From Chlamydomonas sphaeroides (lineage: Eukaryota > Chlorophyta > Chlorophyceae > Chlamydomonadales > Chlamydomonadaceae): DNA of 64,000 nt. The stretch is taken from assembly GCA_001662425.1 (NCBI GenBank), contig BDDC01000003.1, positions 94,070-158,069 of the forward strand, read 5' to 3'. Position numbers and translations under genes: made by a program. Under the pieces are notes generated by a model that did not search any database, had not been told where the DNA came from, and worked only from the letters and a program-made list of their open reading frames with translations. Shown here one piece after another: positions 1 through 10,400 of this stretch. Position 1 is the stretch's first letter; every line of letters begins with the position of its first letter.

Positions 1-2389
1 CCGCAGCCGCTCTAGCGCCGCGGCCACTTGGTCGGTTGCAGCCGGCGGCACATACTCGTGCCTCAGCGCGGCCTGTAGCGCGGCCTCCAGCAGCGCGCCG
101 GCGGGGCCGCGGGCGTCCGCCAGGATGCTGGCGAGGCCGCCGCAGCCCTCGGCGTGCTGCAGCTCCGTGTGAGCGCGCGTCAGCTGGCAGAGGCCCCCAT
201 CCGTGAAGGGCCCCTGGTCGTCGCCCTGCCAAGCCTCCCAGCGCTGCGCCGCCTCCCGCAGCAGCAACTCCGCTGCGCCGCTGTGCCGCGCCAGCGCGTC
301 TGGGCCCATCGCCGCCAGCGCCCACAGGCTCTTGGCGAGGTCCTGCCCGTCCACCTCTGCCGGGCTGTCCAGCAGCAGCTGCGCCAGCCGGCCCACCAGC
401 GCTTCAAGAAAGCGCTCGTCGCGCACACCCAGCGTCGCCAGCGCCCACAGGCTGTTGGCCAGGGTCAGCGCGTCCATCTCCACAGGGCTCTCCAGCAGCA
501 GATGCGCCAGCCGGCCCGCCAGCACCCCCGCCAGCTGCTCGTCGTACATGCGCAGCATCGCCAGACCCCACAGCAGGTTGGCACAGTGTTGGGGCTCGGT
601 GCTGACCCTGAGCGTGCCGGCAGCGGCCGCTGTCGCCTCCAGCAAATCGTCCGGCGGCTGGTGCCCCGCCAGCGCCAGAGCGAACCACAGGTTGGCCCAG
701 TCTCGCGTCACAGCGCCAGTCATGGCGCCCGGCTTGACGGCCGCCTGCAACAAGGCCTTGAACCAGGCCGGGTCCGCGAAGCCCATCTTGGCCACTGCCC
801 GAGCCGAGCTGCTGAGCTCCTGCGGCTTGAAGTCGTGGAAGCGCCGCCGCAAGCACTCGGCCGCCAGCGCCTTGACCGCTGCCGGCAGCCCGCAGGCGGT
901 GGCGTCCTCGCCGCTGGCTGTGGGCCCTAGCTGAACCAGCGCCATGAGGGAGATGGCAAGCTCCTGCGGCTCCATGCGCTGCGCCGCGTCGGCTGCCGCG
1001 GACGCCAGTACTCCGATGAACGCGGCATCGCCGTAGCGCAGCTTGGCGCACGCCAACAGCATGGAGGACAGCTGCTGCGCCTTGAAGCCCTCACGCCCAG
1101 TGGCGCCCAACTTGGCCAGCGTGGCTGCCTCCAGCTGCTGCAGGTGCTCCGGCGGCGGCGCGTAGGCGCACTCGCCGTCTGCCGCCAGCTCACCCAGCGC
1201 ATACCAGGCGTTGGCAAAGGCCTGGTTGTCTGTGCTGTCGCTCTGCGCTATGGCACCGGTCAGGCGATTGAGCAGGGTGGGGTTGCTGCAGTAGCGCAGC
1301 TTGGCGCACGCCGCCAGGATGCTGGCGGCGGCCTGGGGCCCCAGGGCCTTGCCCTTCAGCTGCAGCAGCCCGGTCGCGCTCTTGGCCAGCAGCCGCTCCG
1401 TGCAAGTGGCGTCGAGCAGCTCGGCGCCGCTCTGTGCCGCCGCTGCCACGGACCACCACAGGTCGGCGTGCTCTTGGTCTTTTGTGCGCTTCAGCAGCGC
1501 CCCGCGGTCCGCCCGCAGCCGCTGCGCCAGCGCCGCCGCCAGGCCGCCCTCCCAGTAGCCCGTCTCGGCGCACGCCCACAGCGGGCCGGTGCAAAAGGTG
1601 GTGTCCGGAAGCGTGGAGACCAGCGGCCCGTAGGAGTCCGCCAGGGCGCGCATGGTAGAGAGGGTGAGGCCGGGGTCGGCGCCACGCTTGGCGGAGAACT
1701 GAGGGACAGGACAAGCAAGAGTTGAGGGCCAGTGACGGCCGAAGCCAGGCGGCAGGGCAAGGCAGCAAGGGGGCCAGCATGGAGCCGGTCCAGGTCTCGC
1801 CACGTAGGTGAGACGGGCCGAGCCCAGCCCCGCAGGCACCCACCAGTACGGCGCTGCGGAAGGCCTTGTGGAAGGCGTCCAAGTTCTTCCTCTGACGCCA
1901 GCCATCCGCCTGCGTCTTCACGCGCGACAGGAGATCCCATTGCTCCTTTTGCGCGCCGACGACGGCCGGCGCACTAGGAACAGAGGATGCTGCGCCGCCG
2001 TGCTGCATGATCGGCTTGGTGCTGGGCGGCGGCTGCTTGCCCGGCTTGGGGCTGGGCGGCGGCTGGGCGCCATCAGGGCGGGACCCACCTTTGCTGGGCC
2101 CGGCTGGCGTCTTGCCCGGCTGGCTGCCGGTCCGCGACGACTTCGCTCTGAGCTGGCCAGTGCTACCGCTGGTGGCAGTTGCTGCGGCTGTGACCAGGAA
2201 GCGGCCGGGGCCGAAGGGGAGCGCGGGGCTCCGGGAGTCGTGGCCATCACTATTGCAAGTGACAACGACCCGCCACGTGCTAGCCGGCGCAATAGAGCCG
2301 CTGCGAATCGCTATAGTTGTCGCAGTAGCGCTGCGCTGTGGTCGCCAGCCGCTAGACGCAGCAGAGGCGCAGCCGCTACGACCCAACAT
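1..2389 (-). CDS. OPR/RAP-family organelle RNA-binding protein, copy 1 (partial, 3' end outside window)
   Basis: Two exons are visible, 2389-1844 and 1698-1; the second runs off the left edge, so the C-terminus is missing. The start ATG sits in a good context (GCCGCC before ATG). The first ~180 residues are Arg/Ser/Pro-rich and could hold an organelle targeting peptide. Exon 2 is a chain of helical repeats of roughly 38 residues with cores such as ANLLWGLAMLRM and ANSLWALATLG, typical of algal octotricopeptide (OPR) proteins. These bind chloroplast or mitochondrial RNA and control its stability or translation. The sequence aligns end to end with the next gene (3187-5910), including intron position and phase, so the two are a tandem duplication. 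The RNA target cannot be read from sequence. A C-terminal RAP domain is expected by analogy with copy 2 but is not seen here. Confidence 0.8.
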
Positions 2390-3186
2390 GGCGGCTGAAA
2401 CGCACAGTGTATTGTGTTGGTTAGTTCATCAGATTCAACGGTATGAAGGCAGTCGGCGCGCTGTCGGGGCGGAGAGCTGAATCGCGGATGCCAGTCTAGG
2501 CAGCAAACACGCCAAGGTTCGTTGATGTGATGGTCGATACGCATTATATAAAGAAGGCGGCCATCTAGCAGCATGCTCTGCCTGACGTCAGGCACGACGG
2601 TGTACGGGTCGTGCTATGGATGGACGCCCCTCTGCCTCCCCTGTGTGGCTTGAGCATCACGCTGCCTCCGCTTTCAAGAACATTTATTGCCAACTGCTAA
2701 CATCTCTGCCCATTGTGTGCCCTGTCGCACTCCTGGTCCCTGCGCTTCACTCCCCAACCGCCGCCCCTTGCCCAGCGGCCACAGCTGCCTTGATTGACGC
2801 GCCGAGCCATCTGCCGCAAGCCCATCCAGCGACACCGCCAGGTACAAACGTCATCTGCACTTATCTCCGCCCAAGCCAATGTCGTCCGCCCAGACCCTTC
2901 CCGGTCCTCAGCAGAACCATGGTCCAGTGCGCTGAAGTCAGCAACCGCGCAAGGCCGTTCTTCCCGAACTTCCTTCGTGCGATGAATACCACGTGGGCCC
3001 CACACATCCTAGCGACACATCTTCATCTCTTTAAGTCTTCTCAAGCGACACCCTGACATTGCACTCCTTATCTTCAGGTTATGGATATGCCTATCCTTTG
3101 GGAATCCGACGAATCGACAATGCACGACACCATGCAACCCCACAGCCTCACTGATGTCGTACAGACCAGCCCCAAGAGTGTCGCCT
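2390..3186. other. Intergenic spacer between the OPR copies
   Basis: This holds the copy 1 promoter and the 3' flank of copy 2. The plus strand is C- and A-rich. I see no convincing exon on either strand. Confidence 0.5.
2541..2556 (-). promoter_or_regulatory. TATA-like element upstream of OPR copy 1
   Basis: On the minus strand the bases read CTTTATATAATG, about 160 bases upstream of the copy 1 ATG. It is one of few AT-rich stretches here and lies at a plausible TATA-box distance. Assignment is by position only. Confidence 0.35.
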
Positions 3187-5910
3187 TCAACTACAACCTC
3201 CCGCCACCCCCAGCTTGCCCAACAGGTACTCGTCCTGCTCCCGCTCGCTCCAGGTCTGCACCGCCTCCCATTCCCACCACGACACGCTCGCCACCTGCGC
3301 CACCGCCCTTTCCAGCTGCCGCTCGTGCATCAGGGAGGCGCCCGTCAGCGTGTGGGTGTGCGGCTCGTTGGCCTGATAGCATCCCCTGTTGAAGACCAGC
3401 AAGCCAACCCGCCGCCCGCCCGCCAGCTCCACCAGCACATCGGCGCGCCGCCACACCTCTGGCAACATGACACCCACCTCCATCGCCAAGATCCCCGAGC
3501 CACCGGCCGACAGCCGCAGCTGCTCCACCGCCGCCGCCACCTGCTTGTGTAGCGGTGATGGGATGAACGGCTCCACCATAGCGGCCGCCTGTGCGGCCTC
3601 CAGCAGCGCACCGGCGGGGCCGCGGGCGTCCGCCAGGATGCTGGCAAGGCCGCCGCAGCCCTCGGCGTGCTGCAGCTCCGTGTGAGCGCGCAGCAATTGG
3701 CGCAGGTGCTCGTCCGCGAAGCGCTTCTTGCCGCCCCCCTGCCAAGCCTCCCAGCGGTGCGCCGCCTCCCGCAGCAGCACCTCCGCTGCGCATTTGTGCC
3801 CCGCCAGCGCGTCTGGGCCCATCGCCGCCAGCGCCCACAGGCTGTTGGTCAGCGTTTGGGGATAGCCGTCCGCCGGGCGCCCCTTCAGCAGCTGCGCCAG
3901 CCGGCCCGCCAGCGCTCCCACCAGCCGCTCGTCGTACATGCCCAACGTCGCCAGCGCCCACAAGCTGTTGGACAGGGCCTGCACTTTCACCCCTGCCGGG
4001 TTTCCCAGCAGTAGGTACGCCAGACGGCCAGCCAGCACACCCGCCAGCCGCTCGTCGTACATGCGCAGCTTCGCCAGCGCCCACAGCAGGTTGGCGCACT
4101 CCTGATCTTTGGCGGTTGCGCTAAGCGTGCCGACCGTCGCCGCAGTGGCCTCCAGCAGGACATCCGGCGGCTGCTGCCCCGCCAGCGCCAGCGCGTACCA
4201 TACATTGCTCCACGCCTGCGCAGCAGCACCGGCCATAGCCCCCGGCTTGGCGGCCGCCTCCGCCAGGGCAGCGAACCAAGCCTGGTCCGTGACGCCCATC
4301 TTGGCCAGCGCCCATGCCGAGTTGCCAAGCGCCTGGGGAGAAAAACTGCGGAAGCGCCGCCGCAGGCACTCGGCCGCCAGCGCCTTGACCGCCTCCGGCT
4401 GCGCGGGGGCGGCTGCGGCCACGTCCTCCTGGCCGCTGGCTGTGAGCGCCAGCCGGGCCAAGCCCCAGAGGGAGTTGCTGAGGCCCTGCGGGTCCATGCG
4501 CTGTGCCGCGTCGGCTGCCGCTGCCGCCAGCAGCTGTATGAAGGTTGCGTCGCCGTAGCGCAGCTTGGCGCACGCCAGCAGCATGTTGGAGAGGGCCTGA
4601 GGGATGAAGCCCTGACGCCCAGTGGTCCCAAGCTTCGCCAGCGTGGCTGCCTCCAGCTGCTGCAGGTGCTCCGGCAGCGGCGCCTGGCGGCACGCCGAGT
4701 CCGCCGCCAGCTCGCCTAGCGCGTACCAGGCGTTAGCCAGGGACTGGGCGTCTGCTCTGTCGCTATGCGCTATCGCACCAGTGAGGTGGCGCAGCAGGGC
4801 GGAGTTGCTGCTGTAGCGCAGCTTGGCGCACGCCCACAGCGTGTTGACGGCGGCCTGGGGCCCCAGGGCGTCGCCCTCCAGCTGCAGCAGCCCGGTCGCA
4901 CTCAGGGCCAGCAGCTGCTCCGTGGTTTTGGCGTCGAGTAGCGCCGTGCCGCTCTGCGACGCCTCCGCCAGCGCCCACCACATGTTGGAGTGGTCCTGGT
5001 CCTTGGCGTGCCGCAGCAATGCGCCGCCGTCCGCCCCCAGCCGCCGCGCCAGCGCCGCCGCCAGGCCGGCCTCCCAGAAGCTCACCTTGGCGCACGCCCA
5101 CAACGGCCCGGCGCACGAGAAGGGGTCCGGCAGGGTCTCAACCAGAGGCCGGTAGGCGGCCGCTAGTGCACGCATGGTTGAGAGGGTGAGGCCGGGGTCG
5201 GCTCCACGCTTGGTGGAGAGCTGGGGGACAGGGTAATTGGGACAGCGGACGTCCCCGTCAGGGGGAGGGCCCGCGACAGGAGGAAGCAGGGCGGGCAGCC
5301 GGCAAAGCCGACTGTTCCTGCCCCTGCCTTAGACTGAACTCTGCAAACCTCTGCAGCTTGCAGGTGCGCTTGGATCCAGGCATGCACCCACCACAGCGAC
5401 GCTACGAAAGGCCTTACGGAAGGCGTCCAGGTTCGGGCCCTCGCGCCACCCAGCCGCCTGCGCCTCAACCCTCGCCAGAAGCTCCGACTGCTCTTTGCGT
5501 GCGGCAGCAACGGCCAGGTCCTTTGGGTCATAGCCCGGCGCCCCGCCGTCCCGCCGGTTGGGCCTGGGGCCGGCAGGCGGCCGGGCGCCACCGGTGCGGG
5601 ACCAGCCTCTGCCGGCCCCGCCTGACGGCGGCGCCTGGCCTGTCCGGCTGCCGGACCGCCATGTCTTCGGCGTGGCTTGGCCATAACTACCGCCGGCTGC
5701 AGATGCTTCGGCTGCGATCAGGAAGCGGCCCGGGCCGAGCGGGACAGCGGGTCGGCGGTAGTTGGGGACGTGGCTGCCGCAAGTGACCACGACCCGCCAC
5801 GTCCTTGTCGGCGCGGAAGATCCACTGCGTATTGCTATAGTTGTTGCAGTCGCGCTGCGCTGCGGTCGCCAGCCAAAACAAGCAGAGCTGTTTCCACAAT
5901 ACCCCTGCAT
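3187..5910 (-). CDS. OPR repeat protein with C-terminal RAP domain, copy 2 (complete)
   Basis: Exons 5910-5392 and 5220-3187 give 850 residues. The phase-0 intron has a GTGGGT donor and CCCCAG acceptor. The N-terminal ~170 residues are basic and low-complexity, possibly a transit peptide. Residues ~190-710 are helical repeats with cores such as SNSLWALATLGM and TNSLWALAAMG, spaced about 38-42 residues as in OPR proteins. The last ~120 residues resemble a RAP domain: a beta-rich segment (VGVMLPEVWRRADVLVEL), then FNRGCYQ, then SVSWWEWEAVQ before the terminal LGKLG. OPR-RAP proteins act in chloroplasts or mitochondria as gene-specific factors for RNA maturation or translation. It is a tandem paralogue of the partial gene to its right on the minus strand (downstream of it in transcription). 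OPR versus generic FASTK/RAP helical repeats is the main uncertainty. Confidence 0.85.
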
Positions 5911-7413
5911 GGCACCAGCCCTGAAGCCACAGGACGCTGACTAGGAAGTGATGCGAATTTTGAGGACCGTCATTGGTAACGAGGCAATAAGCGCGCTGCC
6001 GCGGGCAATTAACTCGCGCATGGAATCCAGGCTGGCGAGTTCTCTTAGGTTCAGTGCTGTCGGTCAGCCAGAGGCGAGCAGTGCATGGATCGACGGGGGG
6101 CTGGCAGGGCCCGGACAAGACTTTGCAACCAGTGTGACCCGTCAACCGTGAGGGGTACCTGGCCTTACCTGGGTACGGCGTCGTACAGAATTGTACCCGC
6201 AATCCGCGCAGCCCTTATGCGGCGTGCTGCTGACCTTTTCTGAGCACAGCACTTTTACTGCTCGAGCCTTGCTGCGCTCAGTCCTCCCAGTGGAGCCTTA
6301 CCTGTCGCCCCCCCGCCCGTGTCCGTCTTTTTCCTCCTTTGCCTCCTGCCTCAGCTACCCCTCGCACACGCGCTATTCGCAAGATGAGCCCGCTATGAGG
6401 CGCTGGATACATCAGGTGAATTCTACTTTGGTAGGATCGCCCCTGGTGGCCCGCCAGGCCAGCACCGGGTGCTCCCCTGGTGCCAACCGCCGCGACCGCT
6501 TGCCCACAACCGCCGCAACAGCGCAGCCGTGTCTCTCACCCCTCCTTCCGACATGACATCTGCCACCTAGTTGCCCAATGCCCGCGTCCGCTCAGGTTGA
6601 AGAACCAAAGATGGGTCTGCGCAGGGTCTCCCTCTCGTCTCCGCCCCAGGCCGCCTCCTGGCAGCTCGTGTGCAGCAGAGCCACGTGTGCAGCAGAGCCA
6701 TGATTTAACCTCCTTAGCTGCGCATGGGCGCATGGCTCGCCCCAAAAAGAGGCCACCCAGACCAGACGCAAACAGTCGGTCATTATGCGGTTGTCGCCGG
6801 GGTATTATCAAGGGTCTCGGGCACGCTAACCCCCGTGCCCTCACCCCACGGGCCGGACCTAGGCGCCCGATCTGCCTCAACGGCAGGACGGCACATCTCA
6901 ACGCACGCTGCCGCTGCTGCCGCTGTCGCTCGCACTCCGACACTACATTGTAGGAGCGAGGTCCAGCACAAGGCCACCAGCCGTGCACGCGACTGCCCCC
7001 GATACCAGCACACCGGCTGGCAGCCCCCGCGCCACAGCAGCCTTGTCGCGGGCCCCTTCCCCAGATGCGCCCCTCCCTAACCCAATGCTGTCAAAACCCA
7101 TGGGAGCCACTCGGCAGAGGCGCGTCACGCGGCGGGCGTAGCCCACACAATGCGTAACAAGCGTATAGCAGACCCGCGCAGTCCGCAACCCGCACGTGAG
7201 GGCCGCCGGGGCGACCGGAAGGGAGCGGGTTCGTGCCTGTCGACGAGCCGCACCGGCTGTGCTATGCCGTTCCCTTGAGCTTCTACATTTTCTGCATGAC
7301 ATTTGACATAGGAACGCGCACATAGCTGCACTTTGCTTCTGCAACGTCAGTACCGATCGCGACAACAGCCTTGCAATGCCACTTCTTAATCGGTAACCAA
7401 GCCGCCCAGTAAC
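5911..7413. other. Intergenic region between OPR copy 2 and the FG-GAP gene
   Basis: About 1.5 kb between divergent genes, so it must hold both promoters. The one structured element I see is a copy of the dispersed repeat at 6716-6932. The long open frames here lack family similarity and overlap each other, so I treat them as non-coding. Confidence 0.5.
6716..6932 (+). repeat. Dispersed ~220-bp repeat, copy A
   Basis: The segment opens with AGCTGCGCATGGGCGCATGG and is close to identical, over its whole length, to 41634-41851. Shared landmarks include CCACCCAGACCAGAC, ATTATGCGGTTGTCGCCGGG, CACCCCACGGGCCGGACCTA and CTGCCTCAACGGCAGGA. Further copies lie at 27630-27817 and 58131-58191 in the opposite orientation. 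No open frame is conserved among copies. Confidence 0.85.
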
Positions 7414-10400
7414 ATGTATAAGCGTGACGTGGCGATCGTGTTGCTGGCGTGCGTCGCTCTGCTGGTCTCGCTGCAGAACGAGGGCACGTTCAGCTTTGAA
7501 AAGGCCTGGTGCGTTCCCTGGATGCCTCAGCGCAATTAGAAATGCGAAGCTGACGTTGCAGCTCCTTCTGCCGCTGTGAGCATGCCCGAGATGCTTCCGA
7601 TGCGTGCATCGCCCAGGTTTCACCACACGCTGGACGAGTCATCGGAGCTGTATGCTCGCCGCCATGAGCTGCCGGCGCCTGTCGTGGTGAGGGCGGGGCG
7701 TTGGGGTTGGGTGAGGGCGAGGTGCCGGAGTAGGCACAGGTGGGGGCACGTCGGCGGGGGCACGTCCTCGGGGGCTTGTCGGCACAGCCGGTCTCGCCGG
7801 CCTCTGCTCGGTATGCCCTGGCGGGGCATGCCTGATCTGCGTGTGACATTTCTGAGTTGGACCGACGCAAGCAGAGCACACGCTGCTGCCACCGGTACAG
7901 GCTGACCTCAACGGCGATGGCCACCTGGAGCTAGTGCTGACGACGCCGGACCTCAAGCTGCAGGTGGGCCCCTGCGGTGCTGCCGTACAGGCCTGCGGTA
8001 ACCCTCACGCGTCACTATTCCCGTGTCCCCTACGGTCCTTCCACGTTTGCGTGGCCCAGCTGCCTCGCCGCTGGCCCCCCATGTGTCGCCCCTGCCTGCC
8101 GGCTGCCCTCCCTCGGGGCAGGTCGTGAGCCCCGCTCCGCCCGGCCACCATGGCGAGGGCTTTGCGCGGGCGCAGGAGATCAACGCCATCTCTCTGCTCT
8201 TCAAGCGGGCGCTGGTGGCGGCAGGGCACCGGCCGGTGGGTGGCGTCCCTGCGCCGCACACGCTGCCTGCGACGCTGCGGCGTTGCGGCGTGTGCGCTCT
8301 CACCACGCACCCGGATGCACTGGGAGCACACTCTGCTGCAAGACACCAGGGCAGCGCAGCTGCCCGCCTGACCTCTGCCTCCCGATGATGGTTTGTCGCC
8401 CTGCGCCCTCCCCTCAGGTGGCCCTGGCCGTGGGCTACCTGGACGCGCTGTCCACGGAGCTGGTGCGGCCGCTGCGCAAGCAGGTGGTGGTGGTGGTCAC
8501 GGCCTCGTGGCAGGTGGGCCGCTGAGAGAGCTCGGGCGCGGAGGGAGGAGGCGGTGGGCAGCAGGGGCGTTCGGAGGTGCAGGGCTGCTGGCGCAGGAGC
8601 GGGCGCCGGCAGGAGAGCGGCTCACGGTCTTGGCTTCGCTCGGGTCTTGGGCCTGGGGCCAAGGGCGCTCGCCGGATTCGTGCCTCACGGCCGCAGGTCA
8701 TGTGCTTCGACCACAACTTGGCGATGCTGTGGGAGTACAACGCCAAGGTGCACTTCCCGCACCACGCGCGCATTAAGGAGGTGCGGCCGCCGGGCACGGT
8801 GTCCTCAGGGCACCGGGGTGGGATGCTGTGCATGGCAGCTAGGAACCATGCGATGTAGTCCAGGGCCGCTGTGGGCAGCGTGATCGTGGCAGCTCGGCGG
8901 GCGGCCATCGCAGCATGGAGCCTTCGGTCGTGGCTCATGGGATCCGGATGTTGGATCACATGACTCATCGACGTGGCCCCGGATCCCCCCCAGGTGGCCA
9001 TCTACATCTCGCCCCATCAGATCCACCAGGCCGACCGGGGGCTCGTGATCGTGGGAGCGAGCGTCATGGTGCGGTGGGGTGCCTCCGCTCGGGCCAAGTG
9101 ACGGAGCCCTCAGCGGCCGCAGTGCAGGCGCAGCAGGAACTAAGCGCTGGCGCCGACGTCCGCCTGTCGCCCTGCTATGTCCATGCCTCTTGTCCTGCCC
9201 GCAGCGCGGCGACCTGGTCAGCGGCGAGGGCCTGGAGTCCGTCAAGATGGGCGGCGGCGCCAACGGCACGCAATTCTTCGACGACGACGACGTGCTGCTG
9301 AGCGAGATGCGGGAGGACGCGGAGAGGGAGCGTCACCTGCGGAGCGCAGGTGGGCAGAAGGCCGCTGGGGCCGGACAGGACTGCAACTGCAGGTGTGGAG
9401 GCGAGGCGCCAGCCTTGCTGCTGCCCTCTAAGTCGACCAAGCCGCACCATGCAGGCCGCCGTGCAGCTCATCAAGTAGATCACTCAGCTTCCCTGCCGCC
9501 CGCCCACGACGCTGCCGCAGGCCTGGCCGAGCAGCTGGCCGACCTGGACAAGGGCGACCCGCTGGCAGGGCTGCCCGGCTCGCGGCACTTCAGCTACGTG
9601 GCGCTGGAGGGCGCCAAGGGTGAGCTGCGGTGGCAGCACGGCAGCGGCGACTTCCACAAGGACCTGGAGCAGCTGGGCGATGAGCTGACACCGCAGCACC
9701 AGTACAGGTGCGGCCACCCACAGGGCGCAGCTGGGCGCAGCAGGGGTGTGCAAAGGGTGTGGGAGAGGCGGCGCTGAGGCGCTGGCTGGAGTGCCCGTCA
9801 TCTCTGCGTGTCATGAGCATGCCGCTGTGTGTCGGCGCGCCCGCCAGGCTGGACGCTGAGAAGCTGGAGGGGCGCCACTTTGGCGAGGCCTCCTGCCGCG
9901 ACTACCGGGAGAGCGTGCTGCACGTGCTGCCGCACGTGTGGGACCGGCCCGCGGACACGCGCATGGTGGAGGCGCACTTTGTGAAGCACCGCGTGGGCCG
10001 GGGTTCCACCAAGCACGAGCTGGCGGCACCGGGGCGAGGTACGCCGCCCGGATGGCTTCCTGGCTGGGGAAGCAGGGGCTGGGCCTTGGGTTGATGGGTG
10101 TGTGGAATGCCGCAAGAGGGCGGGCTAGCAGTGGTGGGCGCATCGGCCCGGCTTCAACGCCCGGTCGCTGGTTGCTGCCCTCTGCACGGCCCCAGGCCTC
10201 AAGTCGACTGCTGGCGGCCACAACCAGGCCCACAGCGGCCTGCTGTCCTCGGGGCTGCTGCACTCCACCGTCAAGTGAGCGTTGGGGGCTGGCTACCGAG
10301 GCTGGGATGATGGGGTGATGGGCACGGGCAGTCGATGTGACGCGCCCTCAACCTACACAAGTCGCTACCTCCCATAGGACCGGAGCCACCGGCCGCGGAG

